Assembly (NCBI GenBank): GCA_018449595.1
Contig: JAAVUU010000009.1
Coordinates: 62,001 to 126,000 of the forward strand
Length of the DNA: 64,000 nucleotides
From: Rhizobiales bacterium dw_265
Lineage (GTDB): Bacteria > Pseudomonadota > Alphaproteobacteria > Micropepsales > Micropepsaceae
Reading direction: 5' to 3'
Shown here: piece by piece, positions 55,212 through 64,000 of the stretch
Layout of the letters: each line of letters begins with the position of its first letter
How positions within the stretch are numbered: the first letter of the stretch is position 1
Program-made: the position numbers and the translations under genes
Notes under the pieces: model-generated
Database searches by the model: none
The model's input: the letters and a program-made list of their open reading frames with translations, nothing else
Told to the model about the DNA's origin: nothing

Positions 55212-56252
55212 TCAGGGGCTGATGATGACCTTCAGGGCGCCGGTCCTGGCCGCCTGGCCGAATGTGTCATAGGCGTCCAGTATCCGGTCCAGCGGGAAAC
55301 GGTGCGTCACGAGCGCCGCCGGCGCGAGAGTTCCGGCGATGACCGCCTTCAGCAGCATGGGGGTCGAGACGGTGTCCACCAGCCGGGTGGTGATGGAGAT
55401 ATTCCGGGACCACAGATTTTCCAGGTGCAGGTCGGCCTTGCAGCCATGCACGCCGACATTGGCGATGGTGCCGCCCGGCGCCACCAGGGTCTGGCAGAGT
55501 TCAAACGTCTCCGGCAGGCCGACGGCTTCCACCACCGTGTCGGCGCCGATGAAATCCGTCAGTTCCATGACGCGCGCGGTTGCATCTTCCTTGCCGCTGT
55601 TGATGACATGGGTGGCGCCGAAGCGCCTGGCCACCTCCAGCCGGTTGTCGTCCAGGTCGATCACGATCAGCTTGGCCGGCGAGAAAAACTGCGCCGTCAG
55701 CAGCGTCGCCAGGCCGATGGGGCCGGCGCCGACAATCGCCACATTCAGGCCCGGCGTCTCCAGCTTGCCGTTCAGCACGCCGCACTCATAGCCGGTGGGC
55801 ATGATGTCGCTCAGCATCGCCAGCGCCTCTTCGTCCACGCCCTGCGGCAGGTGATGCAGGCTGGTATCGGCGTGGGGAATACGCACATATTCCGCCTGGG
55901 TGCCGTCGATGGTGTTGCCCAGGATCCAGCCGCCGTTGCTGCAATGGGAATACATGCCGCGCCGGCAATAATCGCATTTGCCGCAGGCCGAAATGCAGGA
56001 GATCAGCACCCGCTGGCCCGGCACGAAGCCGGTGCAGCCGGGGCCGACGCTGTCCACCACCCCGACCCCTTCATGTCCCAGGATGCGTCCGGGGGTGCAG
56101 GTCGGGACATCGCCCTTGAGGATATGCAGGTCGGTGCCGCAGATGGTTGTCTTTGTTATCTTGACGATGGCATCGCCGGGAGCCTGGATTTCCGGTTTTG
56201 GGCGCTGTTCGAGCGCCTTGAAGCCGGGACCGCGATAGACAAGGGCTTTCAT
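55212..56252 (-). CDS. Zinc-dependent alcohol dehydrogenase
   Basis: 346 residues, MDR superfamily. Catalytic zinc Cys and His in CGTDLHILKGDVP and GHEGVGVV; structural zinc Cys in CGKCDYCRRGMYSHC; NAD loop GAGPIGLATLL with an acidic IDLDDNRL following, favouring NAD. Oxidises or reduces primary/secondary alcohols. FNR/FixK box 55 bases upstream, so it may ferment or consume alcohols at low oxygen. Confidence 0.9.
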   Translation of the reverse strand: MKALVYRGPGFKALEQRPKPEIQAPGDAIVKITKTTICGTDLHILKGDVPTCTPGRILGHEGVGVVDSVGPGCTGFVPGQRVLISCISACGKCDYCRRGMYSHCSNGGWILGNTIDGTQAEYVRIPHADTSLHHLPQGVDEEALAMLSDIMPTGYECGVLNGKLETPGLNVAIVGAGPIGLATLLTAQFFSPAKLIVIDLDDNRLEVARRFGATHVINSGKEDATARVMELTDFIGADTVVEAVGLPETFELCQTLVAPGGTIANVGVHGCKADLHLENLWSRNISITTRLVDTVSTPMLLKAVIAGTLAPAALVTHRFPLDRILDAYDTFGQAARTGALKVIISP

Positions 56253-56306
56253 GGGGACACTGCCTGCAATTTCGCGGTCAGGATGGCGGCCCGGCCGGCC
56301 GGCGCC

Positions 56307-56320
56307 TTGACACCGATCAA
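56307..56320. promoter_or_regulatory. FNR/FixK box between the alcohol dehydrogenase and fixL genes
   Basis: TTGACACCGATCAA matches at 9 of 10 positions and is 55 bases from both divergent starts (56252 and 56375), so one dimer could serve both, including feedback of FixK on fixL. Confidence 0.65.
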
Positions 56321-56374
56321 GCGTTCTTCAATCGCTCTGGCGGTTCTGTCGCGGCGTGATAGAAGTTTGCGGCA

Positions 56375-58228
56375 ATGACGGTCATACCTGAAATTCCCGT
56401 GTCGCCGGCTGCCGTCCTGGAAGCCGCCGGCGCCGGCACCTGGCACTGGCGGCTGGCGGAGCGCCGGATTTATCTGTCGCCCCAGGCGATGGCGTTGCTT
56501 GCCGCGCCGCGGCCCGAGCTTTCGCAGGCAGAATTTCTCGCCTTGATCCACCCCGGCGACCGCGGCGCCCTGGAGCGGTCGCTGGAGACGCACCTCTACG
56601 CCAAGGATTTGCACGACCTGGATTTCCGCACCGCCGCCGGGGCGCAGTGGCTGCGCATGCGCGGCCGGGCGATGCCGGCAACGGGGGGCGCGGACGGCAT
56701 CCTGCTGGATGTGGGCCGCCGCCGCATGGAACAGCTTACCAATTCCCGCCTTGCCGCCATCGTTGCCTCATCCGACGACGCCATCATCGGAAAATCGATG
56801 GACGGCCTGGTGACGGACTGGAATCGCGCCGCCCAGTCGATCTTCGGCTATATCGCCGAAGAGATGATCGGGCGTCCCATCGCGCTGCTCCTGCCGCCCG
56901 GGCAGGAAATGGAGGAGGAGGAGATTCTGGCGCGGCTGCGCGACGGCCAGAAGGTAGATCATTTCGAAACCCGCAGGCGGTGCAAGAACGGGACGATTAT
57001 CGACGTGTCCGTCACGATTTCTCCCGTTTACGACGGCGAGGGCGTGCTGATCGGCGCGTCCAAGGTGGCGCGCAACATCACGGCGGCAAAAAGCGCGCAG
57101 ATGGCGCTGCAGGAACGCGAGGCCCATCTGCAGTCGGTGCTCGATACCGTGCCCGACGCCATGGTGGTGATCGACATTCGCGGCATCATGCAATCCTTCA
57201 GCGCCACGGCGGAAAAGCTGTTCGGGTTCCGGGCGCACGAGGTGGTGGGCAAGAATGTCAGCATGCTGATGCCGGCGCCCTACAGCGCCCAGCATGACGG
57301 CTTCCTGGCGCGCTACATGGCCACGGGCGAGCGCCATATCATCGGCATCGGGCGTCTGGTGGTGGGGCGGCGCAAGGACGGCTCGACCTTTCCCATGGAA
57401 CTCGCGGTCGGCGAGATGCGTTCCGGCGACCGGCGTTTTTTCACCGGCTTTGTCCGCGATCTGACCGAGCGGCAGCAGACCCAGCAGCGGCTGCAGGATT
57501 TGCAGGCCGAGCTGATCTTCATGTCCCGCTTCACCGCCCTGGGCGAAATGGCCTCGACCCTGGCCCATGAACTCAACCAGCCGCTGACCGCGGCGACCAG
57601 CTACCTCAACGGCGCGCGGCGGCTGCTGGACGGCGGCAAGCCGGAGGATATCCGCACGGCGCGCGATGCGATCGACAGCGCGGCCGAGCAGGCGTTGCGG
57701 GCCGGCCAGATCATCAAGCGGCTGCGCGAATTCGTGGCGCGGGGCGAGAGCGACCACCAGGTGGAGGACCTGCGCAAGCTGATCGAGGAAGCCAGCGCCC
57801 TGGCCCTGGTCGGCGTGGGCGAAACCGGGGTGCATGTTTCCTTCGCCTTTGACGAAATCGCGGATCAGGTCCTGGTGGACAAGGTTCAGATTCAACAGGT
57901 TCTCCTCAACCTGATCCGCAACGCCATCGAAGCGATGCAGGAGGTCGCGCACCGGGAATTGCGGGTTTCCACCCGGCTGGTGGATGGCGACACGGTCGAG
58001 GTCGCGGTGGCCGACACCGGGCCGGGCCTGACGCCGGAGGTCGCCGCCAGGCTCTTCCAGCCCTTTGTCACCACCAAGCGCCATGGCATGGGCGTGGGTC
58101 TTTCCATCTCGCGCACGATTGTCGAGGCCCATGGCGGCAAGCTCTGGGCCCAGGCCAATCCCGGCGGCGGCACGGTCTTCCGCCTCACCCTCAAAAGCAT
58201 CGCCCCAGGGGAACTGAGCCATGTCTAG
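56375..58228 (+). CDS. fixL: Oxygen-sensing histidine kinase FixL
   Basis: 617 residues with no membrane helices. Three PAS-like regions: about 15-115 (weak), 125-240, and the FixL heme PAS at 250-370. In the last, His307 ([10 protein letters not shown]) is the heme-ligand equivalent, with Arg313, His321 and Arg327 at the exact spacing of Bradyrhizobium FixL residues 200/206/214/220. A HisKA with His398 (LAHELNQP) and a HATPase domain follow. It phosphorylates FixJ when oxygen is low. Overlaps fixJ by 8 bases. Confidence 0.93.
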   Translation: MTVIPEIPVSPAAVLEAAGAGTWHWRLAERRIYLSPQAMALLAAPRPELSQAEFLALIHPGDRGALERSLETHLYAKDLHDLDFRTAAGAQWLRMRGRAMPATGGADGILLDVGRRRMEQLTNSRLAAIVASSDDAIIGKSMDGLVTDWNRAAQSIFGYIAEEMIGRPIALLLPPGQEMEEEEILARLRDGQKVDHFETRRRCKNGTIIDVSVTISPVYDGEGVLIGASKVARNITAAKSAQMALQEREAHLQSVLDTVPDAMVVIDIRGIMQSFSATAEKLFGFRAHEVVGKNVSMLMPAPYSAQHDGFLARYMATGERHIIGIGRLVVGRRKDGSTFPMELAVGEMRSGDRRFFTGFVRDLTERQQTQQRLQDLQAELIFMSRFTALGEMASTLAHELNQPLTAATSYLNGARRLLDGGKPEDIRTARDAIDSAAEQALRAGQIIKRLREFVARGESDHQVEDLRKLIEEASALALVGVGETGVHVSFAFDEIADQVLVDKVQIQQVLLNLIRNAIEAMQEVAHRELRVSTRLVDGDTVEVAVADTGPGLTPEVAARLFQPFVTTKRHGMGVGLSISRTIVEAHGGKLWAQANPGGGTVFRLTLKSIAPGELSHV

Positions 58229-58817
58229 CGCCGTCGTGCATCTGATCGACGATGACGAGGACGTCCGCCGCGCGCTCGCCTTTCTTCTAAGCACCGCCGG
58301 CTTCGCGGCCAGGGTCTATGGCTCGGCGTCTCTTTTCCTGGAGGGCTATGACGGCGCCGGCGACGGCTGCATTGTCAGCGATGTCCGCATGCCGGGCATG
58401 GATGGTCTGCAGTTGCTGAAAACCCTGAAGGCAAAAGGCGTGACGGTGCCGGTCATCGTCATGACGGGACATGCCGATGTGGCCCTGGCGGTCGAGGCCA
58501 TGAAGGCGGGCGCGGCGGACTTCATCGAAAAGCCTTTCTCCGACGATGTCCTGCTGGCCGCGATCCAGGCCGCGTTCGCCGGCCGCAAAAACGCCCCGGC
58601 CGCCGATGCCGGCAAGGTGCGCGACCGGCTGGCGGCGCTTACGCCGCGGGAAAAGGAAGTTCTGGAAGGTCTTCTGGCCGGTCATCCCAACAAGACCATT
58701 GCCTATGACCTGGGGCTCAGTCCCCGCACGGTGGAGGTTCACCGCGCCAACCTGATGACCAAGATGGGCGCCGGCAGCCTGTCGGAACTGGTCCGGTTGA
58801 CGCTCCAGGTGCAGTAG
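58221..58817 (+). CDS. fixJ: Response regulator FixJ
   Basis: 198 residues: receiver domain with phospho-Asp54 ([10 protein letters not shown]), acidic DDDED at 10-14, Lys in EKPFSDD, and a LuxR/FixJ HTH ([19 protein letters not shown], then [10 protein letters not shown]). It activates fixK transcription when phosphorylated by FixL, whose stop it overlaps. Confidence 0.93.
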   Translation: MSSAVVHLIDDDEDVRRALAFLLSTAGFAARVYGSASLFLEGYDGAGDGCIVSDVRMPGMDGLQLLKTLKAKGVTVPVIVMTGHADVALAVEAMKAGAADFIEKPFSDDVLLAAIQAAFAGRKNAPAADAGKVRDRLAALTPREKEVLEGLLAGHPNKTIAYDLGLSPRTVEVHRANLMTKMGAGSLSELVRLTLQVQ

Positions 58818-58821
58818 GCGG

Positions 58822-58835
58822 TTGCGCCGGATCAA
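58822..58835. promoter_or_regulatory. FNR/FixK box before the single-domain receiver gene
   Basis: TTGCGCCGGATCAA, identical to 26316-26329, starts 5 bases after fixJ and lies 73 bases before the next start codon. It fits the TTGCG-N4-ATCAA variant. Confidence 0.6.
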
Positions 58836-58907
58836 AGCGGCGGCCGGTTTCCCGTGGCAACTTGACTGCTCGTCCTTGGTTTGTGCCGATTCAAGAGGCT
58901 CATCATT

Positions 58908-59276
58908 TTGGCAAACAAGAAAAAACGCGTACTCGTCGTGGACGATGACCAGGCTGTCCTGGATTCCCTGAAATTCGCCCTCGAATTGCAGGATCTGAAG
59001 GTTCAGACCTATGCCAGCGGTTCGCATCTCCTGGATGACGGCAATCTCGCCGACGCCGATTGCCTGGTGCTGGATGTCAGGATGCCGGAGATGGACGGTT
59101 TCGCGGTGATCGCGGCGCTGGCGGCGCGGGAGATTTCCGTTCCGGTCATCATGATCACCGCACCCCTGACCCAGGGGCTTCGCCGCCAGGCCAGAGCGGC
59201 GAAGGTGTTCAGCCTGCTGGAGAAGCCTTTGACCGGCGATGTCCTGGCCAATGACATCCAGCGGGCGATGGTCTGA
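58908..59276 (+). CDS. Stand-alone response-regulator receiver domain
   Basis: 122 residues from a TTG at 58908 (AAGAGG about 9 bases upstream; a GTG start at 58881 would precede this site). Receiver motifs VVDDDQ, phospho-Asp in LDVRMPEMDG and Lys in LEKPLTG; no output domain. It may be a phosphate sink or a partner of FixL, e.g. FixJ competition. FNR-type box upstream implies low-oxygen induction. Confidence 0.75.
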   Translation: MANKKKRVLVVDDDQAVLDSLKFALELQDLKVQTYASGSHLLDDGNLADADCLVLDVRMPEMDGFAVIAALAAREISVPVIMITAPLTQGLRRQARAAKVFSLLEKPLTGDVLANDIQRAMV

Positions 59277-59290
59277 TCCGTATCGCGGAT

Positions 59291-59304
59291 TTGCGCGAGG
59301 TCAA
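59291..59304. promoter_or_regulatory. Weak FNR/FixK box before the universal stress gene
   Basis: TTGCGCGAGGTCAA matches at 7 of 10 positions; the spacing to the GTG at 59376 is 71 bases. Kept because stress-protein genes are common FixK targets. Confidence 0.4.
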
Positions 59305-59375
59305 GTCGCCGCCGCCGGGAATGATCGACAATCGATGCGATGATCTTGCCCCTTTGCGGGTTCAGGGAGGATGTC

Positions 59376-60206
59376 GTGAGTTACAAGACATTGCTGGTGC
59401 ATCTGGAATTGAACGGCGACAATGACGGCGTGCTCAAGATCGCCGGCGAACTGGCGGCGCGCTTCCAGGCCCGGGTGATCGGCATCGCGGCGGCCCAGCC
59501 GATCCGGATACTTTATGACGAAGGCTGGACCTCGGGCGAGGTAATCAATCGCGACCGCGAAGATCTCAACCGGGATCTGGCGGCCTGCGAGGCGCAGTTC
59601 CGGGGCGCCTTGCAGGGTAGCACGCAGGATATCGCGTGGCGTTCGGCCATCACATTCGCGCCCCTGGCCGACTATATCGCCGAGCAGGCGTGCGGCGCCG
59701 ACCTGATCGTCACAGGCAAGGAGATCGGCGGCTCCCTGCTCGACGACAACCGGCGCGTCCATATGGGCGACCTGGTGATGCAGGCCGGCCGGCCCATCCT
59801 GCTGGTGCCGCGGGGTATCTCCACCCTGCCGATGCGGCATGCCTTCGTGGCCTGGAAGGAATCCCGTGAATCGCGCCGCGCCGTGATGGACGCCCTGCCG
59901 CTGCTGGAAGTCGCCGGGGAAGTCGGCGTGCTGGAAATCACCTCGCAGCAGGACTGCCCCTATGCCCTGGCGCGGGTCCAGGATGTGGCCATGTGGTTGC
60001 AGCAGCACAAGATATCCGCCGCGCCGCTGGTGGTCTCCGCCAAGGGCAACGAGGTCGGGTGCCTGCATGCCGAACTGCTCAACCGCAAATGCGACCTGCT
60101 GGTGGCGGGGGCCTATGGCCACAACCGTCTCGGCGAGTGGATTTTCGGCGGCGTGACCCAGGATCTTCTGCTGTCCCCCGATTTCTGCGTCCTGATTTCG
60201 CATTAG
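59376..60206 (+). CDS. Tandem universal stress protein
   Basis: 276 residues from GTG 59376, which has a strong GGGAGG site. Two UspA domains: VSYKTLLVHLELNGDNDGVL begins the first; the second ends with the ATP-binding GAYGHNRLGEWIFGG (the GxxGxxxxxxxxxG motif near 250). Usp proteins bind ATP and aid survival under stress. Followed 16 bases later by the second alcohol dehydrogenase gene. Confidence 0.85.
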   Translation: MSYKTLLVHLELNGDNDGVLKIAGELAARFQARVIGIAAAQPIRILYDEGWTSGEVINRDREDLNRDLAACEAQFRGALQGSTQDIAWRSAITFAPLADYIAEQACGADLIVTGKEIGGSLLDDNRRVHMGDLVMQAGRPILLVPRGISTLPMRHAFVAWKESRESRRAVMDALPLLEVAGEVGVLEITSQQDCPYALARVQDVAMWLQQHKISAAPLVVSAKGNEVGCLHAELLNRKCDLLVAGAYGHNRLGEWIFGGVTQDLLLSPDFCVLISH

Positions 60207-60222
60207 GCTGTAGACTGTGCCC

Positions 60223-61212
60223 ATGCAGGCGATGGTATTGCGGCGCCCCGGCGCGCCGCTGGAATGGCGCGAATTGCCCGACCGGCATCCGGGAACCGGT
60301 GAAATCCGCATTCGCGTCACCGCCTGCGGGGTTTGCCGCACCGATTTGCATGTGGTGGATGGCGAATTGTCCCAGCCGGCTCTGCCCCTGATCCCCGGCC
60401 ATGAGATTGTCGGACGCATCGATGCGCTGGGCGAGGGCGTGACGCATCTGCAACTGGGGCAGCGCGTCGGCATTCCCTGGCTGGGATACACCTGTGGCAT
60501 CTGTCCTTATTGCGTGGCTGGACGTGAAAACCTGTGCGATCGGCCGCTGTTCACCGGCTATACCCGCGACGGCGGTTTCGCCACCGCCGCCATCGTCGAT
60601 GCACGCTATGCCTTCGCCCTGGGCGAGGAGGGGGACGATGCCGCCCTGGCGCCGCTGTTGTGCGCGGGGCTGATCGGCTGGCGTTCGCTGGTGATGGCCG
60701 GGGAAGGAAAGACGCTGGGGCTGTATGGCTTCGGCGCCGCGGCCCATATCATCACCCAGGTCGCGCTGTCGCAGGGCCGTCGCGTCTTTGCCTTCACCAA
60801 GTCCGGCGATGCCGCAACCCAGGCCTTTGCGCGCGGCCTGGGCGTGGAATGGGCCGGGGGTTCGGATGAAAAGCCGCCGCAATTGCTGGATGCCGCCATC
60901 CTTTATGCCCCGGATGGCAGGCTGGTGCCGCTGGCCCTGGCGGCAGTGCGCAAGGGCGCGCGCGTTGTCTGCGCCGGCATCCATATGAGCCCGATTCCGT
61001 CTTTCGATTATGATCTGCTGTGGGAGGAGCGCCAACTCGTCTCGGTGGCCAACCTGACGCGCAAGGATGGCGCGGATTTTCTTGCCTTGGCGCAACGCAT
61101 TGGCGTCAAGACGCACATCAATATCTATAAACTGGCCGACGCCAACCGCGCCCTCGACGACTTGCGGGCCGGGCGTTTCGAGGGTGCCGCCGTGCTGGTG
61201 CCGCCTAGATGA
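60223..61212 (+). CDS. Zinc-binding alcohol dehydrogenase, AdhA type
   Basis: 329 residues (an earlier in-frame GTG at 60217 exists). Catalytic zinc: CGVCRTDLHVVDGEL and GHEIVG; structural zinc: CGICPYCVAGRENLC, with the GYTRDGGFATAA segment of ethanol-preferring bacterial AdhA. The Rossmann loop reads GLYGFGAAAH. Located after the stress gene. Its stop overlaps the convergent biotinyl-like gene by 8 bases. Confidence 0.88.
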   Translation: MQAMVLRRPGAPLEWRELPDRHPGTGEIRIRVTACGVCRTDLHVVDGELSQPALPLIPGHEIVGRIDALGEGVTHLQLGQRVGIPWLGYTCGICPYCVAGRENLCDRPLFTGYTRDGGFATAAIVDARYAFALGEEGDDAALAPLLCAGLIGWRSLVMAGEGKTLGLYGFGAAAHIITQVALSQGRRVFAFTKSGDAATQAFARGLGVEWAGGSDEKPPQLLDAAILYAPDGRLVPLALAAVRKGARVVCAGIHMSPIPSFDYDLLWEERQLVSVANLTRKDGADFLALAQRIGVKTHINIYKLADANRALDDLRAGRFEGAAVLVPPR

Positions 61213-61453
61213 TATGACCGATCACGTCGCCGGGCTCGATCACATTGTCGATCCGGCATTCGATATGCAGGCAACCCGCGCAAGGCGCGACAAGGGTATG
61301 GAGCGCCGATTCAATCCGCACCACCGCCACCGGATCGCCGACCCCGACCTGGCCGCCATCGGCTATGATCCATTTCTCCAGGATGCCTTCCGGCATCATC
61401 ATGGAAGCCCACAATTCGGCCGGAACCTGGATGAGAGTTCTGATCTGGCTCAT
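61205..61453 (-). CDS. Biotinyl/lipoyl-domain-like small protein without the modified lysine
   Basis: 82 residues, an all-beta hammerhead domain: VPAELWASMMMPEGILEKW, ADGGQVGVGDPVAVV, then RIESALHTLVAPCAG and VIEPGDVIGHI, the standard half-barrel spacing. At the biotin/lipoate site (usually MKM or ESDKA) the residues are IESALHT, so no lysine is present. It overlaps the quinone-reductase gene (ATGA) in one unit. A degenerate carrier or a binding module; substrate unknown. Confidence 0.6.
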   Translation of the reverse strand: MSQIRTLIQVPAELWASMMMPEGILEKWIIADGGQVGVGDPVAVVRIESALHTLVAPCAGCLHIECRIDNVIEPGDVIGHII

Positions 61454-62046
61454 GCGATCCTGCCGAAATGTCGGGTGACGGTATCTTGCACGTCTTTCAG
61501 CCGGGCTTCCACGAAGGGCGCGCTGGCGCCGGGGATGACGTTGCCGGCATGGACATGGTCCAGCAGGGTCAGGCCGCAAAGCGTGGCGAAATAAGTGTCG
61601 AACAGGGTATGCACCGCGCCGAGCGCGCCGGTCTGCTCGACCCAGGCGTTGGGCGCGCCGCTGGAACTGAAACTGATCAACTTGCGGCCCGTCAGCAGGG
61701 GATTGTAGCTGCGGCCCTCGGCGCCATAGGCAAAGCCGAAGCCGAACACCCGCTCCAGATAGCCTTTCAGCATGGCCGGCGGCGAATTCAGCCAGAAGGG
61801 ATAGAAGAAAGCAAAGACATCGCAATCCGCCAGCAGGCTGCGTTCGGCCGCGACATCGGCGGCTGGCGCGAAGCTTTCCGCAAAAGGCAATTCGCCGGAT
61901 TTGAGGCAGGGATCGAAGCCGATGCGATAGAGATCGCGGGTCACGGTCGTGTGCCCCAGCGCGGCGCAGGCCTGCGCATAGGCACCGGCGACGGAAGCCG
62001 TGAAGCTCTGGTCCCTCGGGTGGGCGATGATAAGGGCGTGTTTCAT
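61450..62046 (-). CDS. NAD(P)H-dependent flavoprotein (flavodoxin-like, quinone-reductase type)
   Basis: 198 residues, Flavodoxin_2/NQO family: ALIIAHPRDQSFTASVA (FMN/FAD loop), DVFAFFYPFWLNSPPAMLK (the FxFPLWW-like region) and a GRKLISFSSSGAP block. Likely two-electron reduction of quinones. FNR-type box 46 bases upstream of 62046, shared with the divergent channel-like gene. Stop overlaps the biotinyl-like gene. Confidence 0.85.
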   Translation of the reverse strand: MKHALIIAHPRDQSFTASVAGAYAQACAALGHTTVTRDLYRIGFDPCLKSGELPFAESFAPAADVAAERSLLADCDVFAFFYPFWLNSPPAMLKGYLERVFGFGFAYGAEGRSYNPLLTGRKLISFSSSGAPNAWVEQTGALGAVHTLFDTYFATLCGLTLLDHVHAGNVIPGASAPFVEARLKDVQDTVTRHFGRIA

Positions 62047-62091
62047 GACCTGCTCCCACGCTCATGCTGATGCCGGTGCGGCGGGTCCGCC

Positions 62092-62105
62092 TTGCGGCGG
62101 ATCAA
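62092..62105. promoter_or_regulatory. FNR/FixK box in a divergent promoter
   Basis: TTGCGGCGGATCAA (8 of 10) lies 46 bases from the quinone-reductase-like start and 94 from the channel-like start. Confidence 0.6.
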
Positions 62106-62198
62106 GGCAGGCTGATGAAATCGGCCGGGAAATTCAGGCTATTCCCCTGCTTGATCGGGCGCAAGGTGGACGCTGGGCATGACGGTTTATGCTTCGCC

Positions 62199-62630
62199 AT
62201 GCTGCAAAACCTTGCCGTGGGTTCAAGTCTGGTCGCGCTTTCCGTGCTCATTCACACCGCCGGACTCGTTCTGATTGCCGCCGCGACACCGCCGGTTGCG
62301 CGCCGGCTGGGCTTTAACAACCACGATGTCGGCCGTACCCTGGTGATGACCGGCACGGTGCTCGGCATTTTTTGTGTCCTGACGATTGAAGTCTGGAGCT
62401 GGGCGGTCGCCTATGCGGCGCTGGGCGTCGCGGCGGATTTCACCGGCTCCCTTTATCTTTCGACCGCGATGTTTTCGACTATCGGCAACAACCAGGTTCC
62501 TGTAAATTCGGCATGGCGTTTGCTGACGGTGCTGGAAGGCGTTGCCGGTTTCCTGCTGATAGGCTGGTCGACCGCCTATCTTGTGCGCGCGGCGACGCGG
62601 CATGGCCCTTTTCGTGGCGAGCATTTCTGA
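62199..62630 (+). CDS. Ion-channel-like small membrane protein
   Basis: 143 residues. Three to four helices with a pore-like segment [13 protein letters not shown] between two of them, resembling the Ion_trans_2 P-loop (TxxTxGxGD) but with Gly-Asn-Asn in place of the GYG filter. The start at 62199 leaves room for the FNR-type box at 62092; upstream in-frame ATGs at 62115 and 62064 overlap or crowd the box. The selectivity, if any, is unknown; the potassium-channel similarity is a structural guess. Confidence 0.6.
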   Translation: MLQNLAVGSSLVALSVLIHTAGLVLIAAATPPVARRLGFNNHDVGRTLVMTGTVLGIFCVLTIEVWSWAVAYAALGVAADFTGSLYLSTAMFSTIGNNQVPVNSAWRLLTVLEGVAGFLLIGWSTAYLVRAATRHGPFRGEHF

Positions 62631-62655
62631 TGACGGCAAGAAGCGCGAGGCGGCG

Positions 62656-64000
62656 GTGACGGACGTGATCTATACCTGTCCGATGCATCCCCAGATACGC
62701 CAGAACGGCCCGGGCCAGTGTCCGATCTGCGGCATGACGCTGGAGCCGCTGGTCGTGACGGCACAGGACGCCCCGGACGCCGAACTGCAGGACATGACCC
62801 GCCGCTTCTGGGTGGGTTTGGCACTGGCGGTCCCCGTGCTTGTCCTGGAGATGGGCGGTCACATTCCGGCATTGGGCCTGCATCATCTGGTATCGCCCAG
62901 GACATCGGGCTGGATTCAGTTCGTCCTTTCCACGCCCGTCGTCTTGTGGGCGGGCTGGCCCTTCTTCCAGCGCGGCTGGGCCTCGGTGGTGAACCGCAGC
63001 CTGAACATGTTCAGTCTGATCGCGCTGGGGACGGGAACGGCTTACCTCTACAGCCTGGTGGCGACGCTGGCACCCGGCCTGTTCCCTGCGGATTTGCAGG
63101 ACATGGGCACGGTGCCGGTCTATTTCGAATCCGCCGCCGTCATCACCGTGCTGGTCCTGCTGGGCCAGGTGCTGGAGCTTCGCGCCCGCGCCCAGACCGG
63201 CGGCGCCATCCGCGCCCTGCTCAACCTGGCGCCCAAGACGGCGCGGCGGATAAAGCAGGACGGCACGGATGAAGACATCGCGCTGGAACTGGTGCAGGTG
63301 GGCGACCGGCTGCGTATCCGTCCCGGCGACAGCATTCCGGTAGACGGCGAAGTGCTGGAGGGCAAAAGCGCCGTGGACGAAGCCATGGTCACCGGCGAGT
63401 CCCTGCCCAATACGAAAGAGGCCGGCAGCAAGCTGATCGGCGGCACCCTGAATGGCACCGGGTCACTTGTCATGCGCGCCGACAAGGTGGGCGCGGGCAC
63501 CATGCTGTCGCGCATCGTCGCCATGGTCAGCGAAGCGCAGCGCAGCCGGGCGCCCATCCAAAGGCTGGCCGATACCATTGCCGGATATTTCGTTCCCGCC
63601 GTGCTGGCGGTTGCCGTCCTGGCCTTTGCCGCCTGGTCCATCTGGGGGCCGCCGCCGGCGCTGTCCTATGCCCTGATCGCCGCCGTTTCGGTGGTGATCA
63701 TCGCCTGTCCCTGCGCCCTGGGCCTTGCCACGCCGATGTCCATCGGCGTCGGCGTGGGCAAGGGCGCCGGCATGGGCGTGCTGATCAAGTCGGCGGACGC
63801 GCTGGAGCGCATGGAGAAGGTCAATACCCTGGTGGTGGACAAGACCGGCACCCTGACCGAGGGCCGGCCCAGGGTCACCGGCATCGTCGCGGTGAATGGC
63901 TTCCAGGAGGCTGAAATCCTGGCGCTGGCCGCCAGTCTCGAACGCTCCAGCGAACATCCGCTGGCGGCGGCGATCCTGGCGGCGGCGAAAGCGGCGAACG
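62656..64000 (+). CDS. Copper-translocating P-type ATPase, partial (runs off the window)
   Basis: 448 residues visible. An N-terminal metal-binding HMBD motif ([20 protein letters not shown] followed by GM), membrane segments, actuator VTGESLP, ion-path [12 protein letters not shown], and phosphorylation site DKTGTLTEG. This is a CopA/SilP-like P1B-1 ATPase that exports Cu(I). The GTG at 62656 has GAGG 5 bases upstream; an ATG at 62602 would overlap the previous gene. The C-terminal hydrolase half is outside the window. It is distinct from ccoI in having the HMBD N-terminus. Confidence 0.9.
   Translation, partial: MTDVIYTCPMHPQIRQNGPGQCPICGMTLEPLVVTAQDAPDAELQDMTRRFWVGLALAVPVLVLEMGGHIPALGLHHLVSPRTSGWIQFVLSTPVVLWAGWPFFQRGWASVVNRSLNMFSLIALGTGTAYLYSLVATLAPGLFPADLQDMGTVPVYFESAAVITVLVLLGQVLELRARAQTGGAIRALLNLAPKTARRIKQDGTDEDIALELVQVGDRLRIRPGDSIPVDGEVLEGKSAVDEAMVTGESLPNTKEAGSKLIGGTLNGTGSLVMRADKVGAGTMLSRIVAMVSEAQRSRAPIQRLADTIAGYFVPAVLAVAVLAFAAWSIWGPPPALSYALIAAVSVVIIACPCALGLATPMSIGVGVGKGAGMGVLIKSADALERMEKVNTLVVDKTGTLTEGRPRVTGIVAVNGFQEAEILALAASLERSSEHPLAAAILAAAKAAN

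Overview
This window looks like the chromosome of a GC-rich, facultatively micro-aerobic alphaproteobacterium. Evidence for the class: an ATPase inhibitor zeta (DUF1476) gene, a FixL-FixJ-FixK oxygen-sensing cascade, a ccoNOQP-ccoGHIS cluster, PHB genes and dense TonB/FadL-type outer-membrane genes. The genus cannot be fixed by eye. No rRNA, tRNA, CRISPR array, IS element or prophage was seen.

Region A (1-1.4 kb) is the tail of an enolase-superfamily dehydratase followed by an MFS organic-acid transporter. Region B (about 1.9-15.7 kb) is a putative organosulfur-acquisition island: an NADPH:FMN reductase and an Fbp/Pot-type ABC ATPase face a rightward operon with an FAD oxidoreductase, a two-domain ABC permease, a periplasmic binding protein, a DszA/NtaA-type FMN monooxygenase and two tandem DszB-like proteins. 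A TonB receptor, a small cupin (thiol-dioxygenase-like) and a LysR regulator follow. Both DszB-like proteins lack a signal peptide and keep the Cys/His/Arg/Gly active-site set of 2'-hydroxybiphenyl-2-sulfinate desulfinase, so they are read as enzymes and not as the binding proteins that automatic annotation would suggest. This is the best candidate for an undescribed system.

Region C (15.8-24.6 kb) is mixed: glutathione transferase, Tat-exported multicopper oxidase, orphan Phd-like antitoxin, a divergent pair of unknown genes, an HhH mini-protein, FadL porin, a membrane histidine kinase and a PilZ-methyltransferase fusion.

Region D (24.9-64 kb) is a low-oxygen island: hemN, ompW, cbb3 oxidase and its assembly genes, an ATPase zeta inhibitor, a CHAD protein, a cytochrome c with a tiny membrane peptide, a complete N-type ATPase operon, an ABC exporter, the phaC-pta-ackA-fabI operon, phasin and phaB, a nitroreductase, fixK, an alcohol dehydrogenase, fixL, fixJ, a single receiver protein, a universal stress protein, a second alcohol dehydrogenase, a biotinyl-like protein, a quinone-reductase-like flavoprotein, a channel-like membrane protein and a copper P-type ATPase cut by the window end. 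Eleven FNR/FixK-type boxes (TTGAT/TTGCG/TTGAC-N4-ATCAA or the reverse) lie in this region, nearly all 45-75 bases before a gene start, often in divergent pairs. Read together: FixL senses oxygen, FixJ activates fixK, and FixK switches on high-affinity respiration, heme synthesis without oxygen, an alternative ATPase, carbon storage and acetate/ethanol-type metabolism.
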